Source: Schwartzia sp. (in: firmicutes) (GTDB taxonomy: Bacteria > Bacillota > Negativicutes > Selenomonadales > Selenomonadaceae). Taken from it: 10,094 nt of DNA. The stretch lies in the NCBI GenBank assembly GCA_024691625.1, contig JAILNL010000205.1:1-10094 (forward strand), read 5' to 3'. The position numbers were made by a program, and so were the translations under genes. Positions 1-6,318 of this stretch are shown piece by piece (within the stretch, counting starts at the first letter, position 1; each line of letters opens with the position of its first letter). Below the pieces are notes generated by a model. The model had not been told where the DNA came from and did not search any database. It saw only the letters and a program-made list of their open reading frames with translations.

Positions 1-522
1 AGCACGAACACGTCCGTCCATCATATCAGACGGAGCGATTATATCGGCACCTGCCTCCGCCTGGCTCACTGCAACCTTCTGCAGAAGCGGAAGAGTTGCA
101 TCGTTATCTACATAATGACCGTCCAGCTTTCCGCAGTGACCGTGAGAGGTGTACTGACAGAGGCATACGTCTCCGACAATAACAAGCTCAGGTACCGCTT
201 TTTTAATTGCTGCAATAGCACGCTGAACAGGACTCTTCATATCCCACGCGGACGAACCAATTTCGTCCTTGTACTCAGGCAGACCAAACACCTCAATAGA
301 AGGAATGCCAAGGTCATAAACCTCCTTCGCAAGCTCCACGGCTTTATCCACCGACAGGCGGCTGCAGCCTGGCATGCTTGGGATAGGCTCAGAAATATTT
401 TCTCCCGGAATAACAAAAATCGGGTAAACGAAATCCTTTACGGAAAGGCTGGTCTCGCGGACCATTGAACGAACAGCCTCAGAAATGCGCATACGGCGCG
501 GACGTAATCTTTGTTCAAACAC
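1..522 (-). CDS. hemB: Porphobilinogen synthase (delta-aminolevulinic acid dehydratase), 5' part only
   Basis: Condenses two 5-aminolevulinate molecules to porphobilinogen in the cytoplasm, the first step after ALA in tetrapyrrole synthesis. The first 174 codons are visible; the gene runs off the low-coordinate edge. I chose the GTG at 522-520 because an AGGAGG sits 7 nt upstream and the protein then begins with the family-typical FEQRLRPRRMR. The Cys cluster DVCLCQYTSHGHCG (C120, C122, C130) is the metal site of zinc-dependent HemB enzymes, and family-typical segments such as VYPIFV and SMPG precede it. The Schiff-base lysines lie beyond the window. It is last in the visible tetrapyrrole operon, separated from cobA-hemD by a 250-bp gap with structured repeats. 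I see no convincing promoter directly before it, so it probably depends on read-through. The call is secure; only the 3' part is missing. Confidence 0.96.
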   Translation of the reverse strand, partial: MFEQRLRPRRMRISEAVRSMVRETSLSVKDFVYPIFVIPGENISEPIPSMPGCSRLSVDKAVELAKEVYDLGIPSIEVFGLPEYKDEIGSSAWDMKSPVQRAIAAIKKAVPELVIVGDVCLCQYTSHGHCGKLDGHYVDNDATLPLLQKVAVSQAEAGADIIAPSDMMDGRVRA

Positions 523-561
523 AATAATTCCTCCTAATATCGCAAGGAAACAATAACAAAT

Positions 562-644
562 TCAGGCAAGGAAAAAGACTCGATATCGCAGTATCGCTGC
601 GTCGAGAGCCTTTTGACACAGCATGGCGGAAAAAGACACGGCAT
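562..644. repeat. Structured repeat, copy A
   Basis: This copy has the same ends as copy B: an 11-bp left block TCAGGCAAGGA (562-572) and a 30-bp right block (615-644) that matches copy B at 28 of 30 positions. The middle differs from copy B but still folds on itself: 573-577 pairs with 610-614 (AAAAG/CTTTT), 579-583 with 602-606 (CTCGA/TCGAG) and 587-591 with 597-601 (CGCAG/CTGCG), leaving a 5-nt loop. Read on the minus strand, the direction of operon transcription, the hairpin is followed by TCTTTTT, so this copy could also act as a weak terminator or attenuator. I do not recognise a named repeat family. Confidence 0.75.
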
Positions 645-654
645 TAAACAGCCT

Positions 655-670
655 ACAGTTCAACTGAACT
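655..670. repeat. Perfect inverted repeat CAGTTCA-AC-TGAACTG
   Basis: Two 7-bp arms (655-661 and 664-670) flank a 2-bp centre. It lies between the two copies of the structured repeat. A T6 run (680-685) follows on the plus strand, but no plus-strand gene precedes it and the stem is weak, so it could equally be a protein binding site. Function unknown. Confidence 0.55.
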
Positions 671-687
671 GCCGAGGTATTTTTTCG

Positions 688-773
688 TCAGGCAAGGAAG
701 ATGCCGTGAAGTCGTAGCAGAGGCGCTACGTCGAACGGCATCTGACACCGCATGGCGGAAAAAGACCCGGCAT
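688..773. repeat. Structured repeat, copy B
   Basis: The left block TCAGGCAAGGA (688-698) is identical to copy A and the right block (744-773) matches at 28 of 30 positions. The middle folds better than in copy A: 699-707 AGATGCCGT pairs perfectly with 735-743 ACGGCATCT, and 713-718 CGTAGC pairs perfectly with 725-730 GCTACG around a 6-nt loop. The right block also holds a short CCGC-ATG-GCGG inverted repeat (748-758). Its outer edge reaches the last base of the cobA-hemD stop codon, so the element starts exactly where the reading frame ends. Confidence 0.75.
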
Positions 774-2284
774 CAAATGCTGCGGAGAGTCTCCACAAGC
801 CCGTCAATGGTATACTCTTCTGCAACAGCCGCAGGCGTAATTCCCAGCGACTCGCAGGTTTTAGCGGTAACAGGCCCTATAGCCACTACCTTTGTTTTCT
901 TGAGAAGGTCTGCATCGCCTAAGAGCTTCACAAGGTTTTTGACCGTTGATGAGCTCGTAAAGGTTACATAATCAATTTCTCCGGCAGCCAGCTGAGCTTT
1001 AACATTCGACGGGTCTTCCGTAGAAGCGACCGTTTCATAAACAGGCGCTACATCAACGATAGCTCCGTATTCACGCAGGCTTTCCGGGAGTACCTCACGA
1101 GCCTCCTGCGCGCGCGGAATAAGGACACGCTCACCGGGAGCAAGCTCGCCCTTAAGAGCAGCCAAAACTCCTTCTGCACGGAATTCCGCGGGAACAATAT
1201 CCGCAAGAATGCCGTACTGTCTTAAGCGTGCGGCTGTAGCCTTTCCGATTGCTGCAATGTGAGCCTTTGCCAAATCCCTTGTATCCTTGTTTGCCGCAAA
1301 CAGGCGGTCAAAGAAACGGTCTACCCCGTTAACGCTGGTGAAAATAAGCCAGTCATATGATGCAAGAAGAGAAATGGCCGCATCTACTGCTTCATAATGG
1401 TCGGAGGGCTCAACGAGACGGATTGCAGGAAGCTCAATGCAGCCTGCGCCCAAATCCTCAAGTCTTCTGGTGAGCCTCGAAGCTTGTGCACGGGAACGTG
1501 TCACAACCACCTTTTTGCCGAACAGAGGGCGCTGTGCTTCGTTATCGAACCAAGCAAGCTCCTCACGCAGTTTCACTACATCACCCACAACAAAGATTGC
1601 AGGAGGCTTGATTCCGTTTTTCTTTACGTCCTCAGCAGCCGTTCCAACCGTTGTTACGAGGGTACGCTGCTCAGCCTTTGTACCCCAGCGTATAACTGCC
1701 GCCGGAGTATCTGCCGGACGTCCGTTTTCAATGAGCTTCTTTGTAATCTGCGGAAGATTGGAAACACCCATCAGGAATACAAGCGTATCAACACCTGTGG
1801 AAAGCTTGTCCCAACGCATATTGGAGCCGCCCTTTGTAGGGTCTTCATGCCCCGTGATTACCGCAAAAGACGTAGCGACCGCACGGTGCGTGACAGGAAT
1901 GCCTGCATATGCCGGAACAGAAATAGCTGAGGTTACACCCGGAACGATTTCAAAGGGTATATTATTTTCGCGCAGCAGCATTCCTTCTTCGCCGCCGCGT
2001 CCGAATACAAACGGGTCACCGCCCTTTAAACGGACAACACATTTGCCTTCCTTCGCCTTGTCAACGAGGAGCTGATTGATATCTCCCTGCTTCATTGTAT
2101 GGTTTGCCGATGCCTTGCCTACATAAATGAACTCGGCATCCTTCGGTGCCCATCCGAGAATACGGTCATCAGCGAGACGGTCGTATACAACAACATCCGC
2201 GGACTCAAGGCACTCTTTGCCTTTCAACGTAATGAGCCTGTAGTCTCCGGGACCGGCTCCGATAAGATATACCATTCCAGGCAT
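773..2284 (-). CDS. cobA-hemD: Fused uroporphyrinogen-III C-methyltransferase / uroporphyrinogen-III synthase
   Basis: A two-domain cytoplasmic enzyme of 503 residues. Residues 1-245 are a SAM-dependent uroporphyrinogen-III C-methyltransferase (CobA/SUMT): the N-terminal VYLIGAGPGDYRLITLKG, PFVFGRGGEE near 91-100 and GVTSAISVPAYAGIPVTHR near 116-134 are the family motifs. It methylates C2 and C7 to give precorrin-2. From about residue 256 (GKKVVVTRSRAQASRL) to the end is a uroporphyrinogen-III synthase (HemD), which cyclises hydroxymethylbilane with ring D inversion; TSSSTVKNL near the C terminus is typical. This fusion is common in Firmicutes and channels uroporphyrinogen III towards siroheme and B12. 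The ATG at 2284 has AGGAG 9 nt upstream. It follows hemC by 46 nt, with a terminator-like hairpin in between, and its stop codon abuts structured repeat copy B. Confidence 0.97.
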   Translation of the reverse strand: MPGMVYLIGAGPGDYRLITLKGKECLESADVVVYDRLADDRILGWAPKDAEFIYVGKASANHTMKQGDINQLLVDKAKEGKCVVRLKGGDPFVFGRGGEEGMLLRENNIPFEIVPGVTSAISVPAYAGIPVTHRAVATSFAVITGHEDPTKGGSNMRWDKLSTGVDTLVFLMGVSNLPQITKKLIENGRPADTPAAVIRWGTKAEQRTLVTTVGTAAEDVKKNGIKPPAIFVVGDVVKLREELAWFDNEAQRPLFGKKVVVTRSRAQASRLTRRLEDLGAGCIELPAIRLVEPSDHYEAVDAAISLLASYDWLIFTSVNGVDRFFDRLFAANKDTRDLAKAHIAAIGKATAARLRQYGILADIVPAEFRAEGVLAALKGELAPGERVLIPRAQEAREVLPESLREYGAIVDVAPVYETVASTEDPSNVKAQLAAGEIDYVTFTSSSTVKNLVKLLGDADLLKKTKVVAIGPVTAKTCESLGITPAAVAEEYTIDGLVETLRSI

Positions 2285-2315
2285 AATTTCACTCTCCTAA
2301 ATTGATTGCTTCCGT

Positions 2316-2346
2316 AAAAGAGCCCGACCGTTATTTACGGTCGAGC
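2316..2346 (-). terminator. Terminator-like hairpin over the hemC stop codon
   Basis: On the minus strand, 2346-2337 (GCTCGACCGT) pairs with 2331-2322 (ACGGTCGGGC) over 10 bp with one G-T wobble and a 5-nt loop, followed at once by TCTTTT. This has the shape of a factor-independent terminator. The hemC TAA (2333-2331) lies at the loop/stem junction, so ribosomes finishing hemC would disturb folding. As the cobA-hemD ribosome binding site is only about 20 nt further on and no promoter is visible, it probably acts as a partial, translation-sensitive attenuator inside the operon. Confidence 0.65.
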
Positions 2347-3269
2347 AGTAAACCTATTTCATGAAGGATTTCTATGCCCCCGGCATCAAGCAGGCGGTTC
2401 GCAAGCTGATGTCCAAGGTCTTCGGCATCCTTCCATTCTCCCTTGACCTTGTCGCGGAAACGGCGTTTTCCATCGAGAGATGCTATTACAGCCTCCACCT
2501 CGACCCCGCCATCCGACGGAACCGCATAAACCCCAACGGGAACCTGGCAGCCGCCCTCCACAGTTTCCAAAAACGCGCGCTCTGCTGCTGCACAGCGTGT
2601 AGTTTCATCGTCCTGCAGGAAGGCAAGCATGCTGCGTATTTCCTCGTCATCTTCACGGGCTTCAATCGCAAGTGCTCCCTGCCCGACAGCAGGCAGACAC
2701 ATGGACTTTGGCAGGACCTCCGTAATGCGGTCTCCGAAGCCAAGGCGCTTCAATCCTGCCACAGCAAGGATAATAGCGTCGTACTCACCCTCATCAAGCT
2801 TTCTGAGTCTTGTGTTCACGTTGCCCCTCAGGTCAATAAGCTCCAAATCCGGGCGAACAGCAAGAATCTGAGCACGGCGTCTGAGACTTGACGTACCCAC
2901 ACGCGCACCCTGCGGAAGGGCATCCAATGTTTTGTATTTCGGGCATACAACCGCATCACCCGGGTCAAAACGCTTTGTAACTGCAGTGATGATAAGCCCT
3001 TCCGGAACCTCCGTAGGCATATCCTTAAGGCTGTGAACCGCAAGGTCAATACCGCCCGCAAGCATTTCCTCCTCAAGTTCCTTTGTAAAAAGCCCCTTGC
3101 CGCCAATTTTTGCCAGTGGCGCGTCTAAAATTTTATCTCCCTTTGTCGTCATCTTTTTTTCTTCAACCACGATTCCGGGATATTGTTTACGCAGACACTC
3201 GGCTACATAATCAGCCTGCCAGAGTGCCAGCTTACTGCTGCGCGTCCCAATTATGATTTTCTGTCTCAC
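2331..3269 (-). CDS. hemC: Hydroxymethylbilane synthase (porphobilinogen deaminase)
   Basis: Polymerises four porphobilinogens into hydroxymethylbilane on a covalent dipyrromethane cofactor; its product feeds the HemD domain encoded next. The 312-residue length is normal. N-terminal IIIGTRSSKLALWQ, catalytic Asp in HSLKDMP (D83), the Arg-rich GTSSLRRRAQ (125-134), LRGNVNTRL (148-155) and cofactor-attachment Cys241 in GGCQVPVG are all present. The start is a GTG at 3269-3267: only this keeps the universal IGTRSS N terminus, and purine-rich AGAGGCAGAGG lies just upstream. The gene overlaps the end of hemA by 38 nt, which implies translational coupling. Its stop codon sits inside a terminator-like hairpin. 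No key residue is missing. Confidence 0.97.
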   Translation of the reverse strand: MRQKIIIGTRSSKLALWQADYVAECLRKQYPGIVVEEKKMTTKGDKILDAPLAKIGGKGLFTKELEEEMLAGGIDLAVHSLKDMPTEVPEGLIITAVTKRFDPGDAVVCPKYKTLDALPQGARVGTSSLRRRAQILAVRPDLELIDLRGNVNTRLRKLDEGEYDAIILAVAGLKRLGFGDRITEVLPKSMCLPAVGQGALAIEAREDDEEIRSMLAFLQDDETTRCAAAERAFLETVEGGCQVPVGVYAVPSDGGVEVEAVIASLDGKRRFRDKVKGEWKDAEDLGHQLANRLLDAGGIEILHEIGLLLDRK

Positions 3270-4548
3270 TTGCCTCTGCCTCTCCGATAAAATCTAATTT
3301 AAACAGGCTCCGCATAGCCTCAATGTAGAACTGCTCGCGATCCGTGCCTGCCGCCGCATTGATTTCCATCATCGGGAACCGTAAGAGCTTGCGGACTATC
3401 ATCTTTGACATCTGCTCAACAATCCTGCGGTCGCCTTCCGAAATATCCGGCAGCTTTCCAAGCGCACGACGAAGCTCACGGCGGCGCACCTTGTCTGCAC
3501 GCTTCGAAAGGCGTGCCATAAGAGGCTGAAAGGATAAATACTGGAATTTATCCTGAATGGATTTTACTTCTTCATCGATAATATGCCTTGCCTCATGGGC
3601 CTCTTTCTCGCGCTCCTGCCTATGTTCATCTACAACCTCTTCCAAATCGTCAATGTTGTAGACAGTAACTCCCGGAATAGTGTCAACCTCAGGGTCAACA
3701 TCTCGCGGGACAGCAATATCAATGAAAACCAGCGGACGGCCGTGACGTTTTTTCATGGCAAGCTGCGTTTCCCACGGTGTCACCACATAATGAGGAGAAC
3801 CCGTCGATGTTACAACAACATCGAAATTCGAGGTATGAAGCAGCGCTTCATCAAATGCAACAGCCTCGCCGTGGAATTTTTCAGCCATTTCCTCAGCTTT
3901 GTCCCTATGACGGTTCGCTACATATATTTTTTTAACGCCGCGTCCCACGAGATTTTCAGCCGTAAGCTCAGCCATTTTGCCTGCACCGAAAATAAGTGCC
4001 GACGACTGGTCCAGCTCGCCGAAAATCTGGCGTGCAAGCTCAACAGCCGCATAACTGACCGAAACAGCATTAAACGCTATGCGGGTTTCCGTGCGGACAC
4101 GTTTTCCTGTAGCAATAGCACGATGGAAAAGCGTATTCATTATTGTACTGGTAGCGCCCTCCTCATGGGCTATGGCGTACGCCTGCTTTACCTGGCTCAG
4201 AATCTGACCTTCTCCGATTACGAGAGAATCAAGACTGGATGCCACGTTGAACAGATGACGGATACACTCTTCATCCGAAAATTTATAGAGATACTCGCTG
4301 ACATCATCTTCATTTCCGGTGAGATCAGACCAGAAATTCTTTAAAATCTCTGATTCATCGGTATCCATATCAACAACTGCATATATTTCATTGCGGTTGC
4401 AGGTGGAAAGCACAACAGCTTCGTCAATTCCTCCGTATTCGCTCAAATGACGCAGACCATTATGTATCTGTTCCTTTGTTAAAGAAAACCTTTCCCTTAC
4501 TTCAACCGGTGCTGTTTTATGATTCAGTCCCAAAACGACCAATTGCAT
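3232..4548 (-). CDS. hemA: Glutamyl-tRNA reductase
   Basis: Reduces glutamyl-tRNA(Glu) to glutamate-1-semialdehyde with NADPH, the committed step of the C5 pathway, so this organism makes ALA from glutamate. Of 438 residues, the N-terminal catalytic domain carries the nucleophile Cys50 in LSTCNRNEIY and the conserved His98 in RHLFNVASSLDSLVIGEGQIL. The NADPH domain has ALIFGAGKMAELTAENL near 184-200, and the C-terminal helical dimerisation domain follows from about residue 325 (KRADKVRRRELRRAL). The ATG at 4548 lies within the preceding gene, a 32-nt overlap, with a weak AGG upstream, so translation is probably coupled. The 3' end overlaps hemC. The matching aminomutase hemL is not in the window and may lie past hemB. 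Confidence 0.97.
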   Translation of the reverse strand: MQLVVLGLNHKTAPVEVRERFSLTKEQIHNGLRHLSEYGGIDEAVVLSTCNRNEIYAVVDMDTDESEILKNFWSDLTGNEDDVSEYLYKFSDEECIRHLFNVASSLDSLVIGEGQILSQVKQAYAIAHEEGATSTIMNTLFHRAIATGKRVRTETRIAFNAVSVSYAAVELARQIFGELDQSSALIFGAGKMAELTAENLVGRGVKKIYVANRHRDKAEEMAEKFHGEAVAFDEALLHTSNFDVVVTSTGSPHYVVTPWETQLAMKKRHGRPLVFIDIAVPRDVDPEVDTIPGVTVYNIDDLEEVVDEHRQEREKEAHEARHIIDEEVKSIQDKFQYLSFQPLMARLSKRADKVRRRELRRALGKLPDISEGDRRIVEQMSKMIVRKLLRFPMMEINAAAGTDREQFYIEAMRSLFKLDFIGEAEASETENHNWDAQQ

Positions 4549-5164
4549 TTCTTACCTGTGCCTCCGCCTCATCATACTTCTTCTCTTTAACGAGAGCCAT
4601 GACAGCATCGTCAAGAGCCTCCCGCCAGAAGGCTTGACGTGCAGTACTCCCAGCAAGCTTTTCTTTCATTTCTTCACGTATAGGTGCCAATATCTCGAGC
4701 CATGGCCCGTAAACATCAATAATACCCTCCAGCTCCTGACGCAGTTTGCGTGAAAGCTCCGGGCTTGCTCCATTTGTTGACGCCGTCAGCAAAAGTCCGT
4801 CCTTTTCAGCAAAGGCCGGGAACATCAAATCGCTGAGATCCATCGGAGGAGCCGCCATATTCACCAGAGCACCCGTAGCCTTTGCTGCCCACGCGGCAGA
4901 ACGGTTTGCGGACTCATCATTGGTAGCGCACACAACAAGAAACATTCCCAAGACGAGTGATGCCGTAAACGGCTCGGCAATCCACTCAATATTTTCTTCC
5001 CGTGTGAATTTCAAAAGCTCGGAATCTATCTCCGGTGCAATAACACGAATCTGTGCCCCTGCTTCGTGAAGAGCCTTCACTCTGCGCAGTGCCACAGCTC
5101 CGCCGCCGATAACAGCACACTTTTTTCCGACCAGCTTGAGACTGACCGGCAATACCGCCGCCAT
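4517..5164 (-). CDS. Precorrin-2 dehydrogenase (SirC / CysG N-terminal / Met8 family)
   Basis: Probably oxidises precorrin-2 to sirohydrochlorin with NAD+; Met8-type members also insert iron. The 215-residue product begins with a Rossmann fold (KCAVIGGGAVALRRVKAL, glycines near 20-22), followed by VIAPEID, VVCATND (78-83) and the family motif STNGASPELSRKLRQELE (129-146), where S134 matches the phosphorylated serine of E. coli CysG. I start at the ATG at 5164, one base after the cbiL stop, because a GGAG sits about 8 nt upstream and the family N terminus (LPVSLKLVGKKCAVIGGG) follows; a longer frame to 5257 only overlaps cbiL. Odd point: where relatives usually read NVVDxP, with an Asp considered catalytic, this protein reads NMAAPP (102-107). 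Chelatase or dehydrogenase activity may therefore differ. The family is secure; the exact activity is not. Confidence 0.88.
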   Translation of the reverse strand: MAAVLPVSLKLVGKKCAVIGGGAVALRRVKALHEAGAQIRVIAPEIDSELLKFTREENIEWIAEPFTASLVLGMFLVVCATNDESANRSAAWAAKATGALVNMAAPPMDLSDLMFPAFAEKDGLLLTASTNGASPELSRKLRQELEGIIDVYGPWLEILAPIREEMKEKLAGSTARQAFWREALDDAVMALVKEKKYDEAEAQVRNAIGRFGTES

Positions 5165-5165
5165 C

Positions 5166-5873
5166 TTATTTCTCCGGCGTCCTGCGTGCCAGGACGGTAG
5201 ACAGATAGTTGACCGGCTGGTCCTTGCGGGCGAGGATATCGTCAATGCGTTCCTCATCCGGCATGCCTACACGGCTGACCATAACAGAGTTTTCTATCAT
5301 TTTATTCGTCACAAGAAGGTCGGCAATTTCAGGGAAGTTTTTGTAGACCTTCATAAGGACTACATTATCCGAAACCTCCATAACCTTTTCAATAGTTTCT
5401 TTGTCTGCCGTCGCCGGAATAATGCTCAGCACATCATTTCCCTCAACGATAGGCCAGCCAAGATGGCTGCCGATTGCAATGAATGCCGGAATACCCGGAA
5501 TGGTCTCAATTTTTACTCCTTTTTTCTCAAGCAGGCGGAAAATATAGATATAGGTGCTGAAAAACATAGCATCGCCCAACGTCAGGAAGCCTACATTCTT
5601 CCCCTGTTCAAGGAAGCCGAGAATTTCCTGTACATTCGATTCCCAGGCATCTGTAGACTGCTCGAAATGCTTAACCATCGGGAAAACCTGGTATACAATC
5701 TGTACGTCGTCCCGAAGATACGGCTTAGCAATATCATATGCTACACTGCCGTCTTTTTTCTCGGTTTTCGGTGCAATAAGCACGTCAACTTTTCGAATGG
5801 TATTGACGGCTTTCATCGTCAAAAGGTCCGGATCTCCCGGTCCTACGCCGATTCCATAAAAAATTCCTGCCAT
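5166..5873 (-). CDS. cbiL: Precorrin-2 / cobalt-factor II C20-methyltransferase
   Basis: A SAM-dependent methyltransferase that adds the C20 methyl group, committing precorrin-2 or cobalt-sirohydrochlorin to B12. The 235-residue length is normal. Tetrapyrrole methylase motifs are clear: FYGIGVGPGDPDLLTMKA at the N terminus, LTLGDAMFFSTYIYIF (98-112, the family's GDPMxYSTY region) and ETIPGIPAF (123-131). The STYIYIF segment favours the C20 enzyme over CobA, CbiF and other relatives. The ATG at 5873 has AGGAGG about 9 nt upstream. It is the first gene after the cobalamin riboswitch and lies one base from the next gene. CbiL (cobalt substrate, anaerobic route) is more likely than CobI because the organism appears anaerobic, but sequence alone does not separate them. 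Confidence 0.93.
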   Translation of the reverse strand: MAGIFYGIGVGPGDPDLLTMKAVNTIRKVDVLIAPKTEKKDGSVAYDIAKPYLRDDVQIVYQVFPMVKHFEQSTDAWESNVQEILGFLEQGKNVGFLTLGDAMFFSTYIYIFRLLEKKGVKIETIPGIPAFIAIGSHLGWPIVEGNDVLSIIPATADKETIEKVMEVSDNVVLMKVYKNFPEIADLLVTNKMIENSVMVSRVGMPDEERIDDILARKDQPVNYLSTVLARRTPEK

Positions 5874-5912
5874 TCCGATTACCCTCCTATATTGTATAAA
5901 GCAGCTAAGTGC

Positions 5913-5942
5913 AAAAAGAAAAGACCTTCCCCCAGGAAGGCC
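5913..5942 (-). terminator. Intrinsic terminator of the cobalamin riboswitch
   Basis: On the minus strand, 5942-5935 (GGCCTTCC) pairs with 5930-5923 (GGAAGGTC) over 8 bp with one wobble and a 4-nt loop, followed by TTTTCTTTTT (5922-5913). It lies between the aptamer and the cbiL ribosome binding site. The upstream segment 5970-5961 (AGGGAAGGGG) can pair with the 5' arm of the stem and serve as antiterminator. Confidence 0.88.
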
Positions 5943-5995
5943 TGCTGATACAATTTAAATCCCCTTCCCTTCGCTCGTGGGTACAAACGGTGATT

Positions 5996-6170
5996 GTTGG
6001 GAAGGCAGATATCCTGACTCGACATCATTGCCGTGCAAAAGCTTTCCCGAACTTGGACTCGCGCCCGCGTTCAGTGTCATCGTTTCTGCCGACTCTGTCA
6101 TACAGTGGCGTGACCGTGCCGGCATCTCACCGGCTTCTCTTTATTCCTGGCGGAACCTTACCCCGTCAAC
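5996..6170 (-). promoter_or_regulatory. Cobalamin (B12) riboswitch aptamer
   Basis: Read on the minus strand, this is a full cobalamin aptamer. The B12 box GAGTCAGGATATCTGCC is at 6020-6004. The conserved core GGTCACGCCACTGT is at 6115-6102, preceded by AAAGAGAAGCCGGTG and a short hairpin (GCCGG 6134-6130 with CCGGC 6122-6118). The closing P1 helix joins 6170-6156 (GTTGACGGGGTAAGG) to 6005-5996 (CCTTCCCAAC) with small bulges. These elements follow the known cobalamin riboswitch consensus in order and spacing. Cobalamin binding normally lowers expression; here the output is a transcription terminator just downstream, so the whole tetrapyrrole operon is likely shut down when B12 is plentiful. 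Confidence 0.95.
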
Positions 6171-6270
6171 TTTCTTTATGCAATTCCATCATATGTATGA
6201 CACTAACGGGTGCTGAGACTCCTGTCTCTGATACGAAGACCAAGCCCCCATAAAGCCCCAGATAATTCTC
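6171..6270 (-). other. Transcribed leader upstream of the riboswitch aptamer
   Basis: About 100 nt separate the likely transcription start from the P1 helix. It contains a small hairpin, GAGAC-AGGA-GTCTC (6228-6215). An 8-codon frame starting ATGATG near 6192 has no ribosome binding site. Nothing else is recognisable. Confidence 0.4.
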
Positions 6271-6275
6271 ACTTT

Positions 6276-6305
6276 ATAGTACAACGGTCATATCAACACT
6301 GTCAA
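6276..6305 (-). promoter_or_regulatory. Sigma-70-type promoter of the tetrapyrrole operon
   Basis: On the minus strand a perfect -35 TTGACA (6305-6300) is followed after 18 nt by TACTAT (6281-6276, 4 of 6 consensus). Transcription would start near 6269. It begins only 13 bp after the response-regulator stop codon, and no terminator lies between, so read-through from that gene is also possible. Confidence 0.65.
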
Positions 6306-6318
6306 CTTATGAACAAAT

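Larger units (their letters stand above)
523..772. other. Intergenic region cobA-hemD / hemB, rich in inverted and direct repeats
   Basis: This 250-bp gap interrupts an otherwise tightly packed operon. It contains two copies of a structured repeat (562-644 and 688-773), a separate perfect inverted repeat between them (655-670) and the ribosome binding site of hemB. No coding frame, tRNA or convincing promoter was seen. Confidence 0.8.

Noticed and set aside
115..468. Plus-strand open frame of 117 codons
   Set aside because: It lies antisense to hemB, whose minus-strand frame is clearly the real gene, and the product has no recognisable family features.
562..773. Possible CRISPR array
   Set aside because: There are only two units, each with internal palindromes and no constant-length spacer pattern; no cas genes are nearby.
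1397..2075. Two long plus-strand frames (177 and 212 codons) opposite cobA-hemD
   Set aside because: They are antisense shadows of a well-conserved gene, low in complexity (Ser/Thr/Arg-rich) and have no convincing ribosome binding site.
3583..4344. Plus-strand frame of 253 codons opposite hemA
   Set aside because: The minus-strand hemA frame carries all family motifs; this translation resembles no known protein.
5165..5257. 31-residue N-terminal extension of the precorrin-2 dehydrogenase
   Set aside because: It is out-of-frame reading of the cbiL 3' end; the ATG at 5164 has a good ribosome binding site and gives the family N terminus.
6166..6192. Eight-codon leader frame (MMELHKES) ahead of the aptamer on the minus strand
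   Set aside because: It has no ribosome binding site, no regulatory codon pattern, and its end runs into the P1 helix.
5909..6253. Plus-strand frames over the riboswitch region
   Set aside because: The region is explained in full by the minus-strand cobalamin riboswitch and its terminator.
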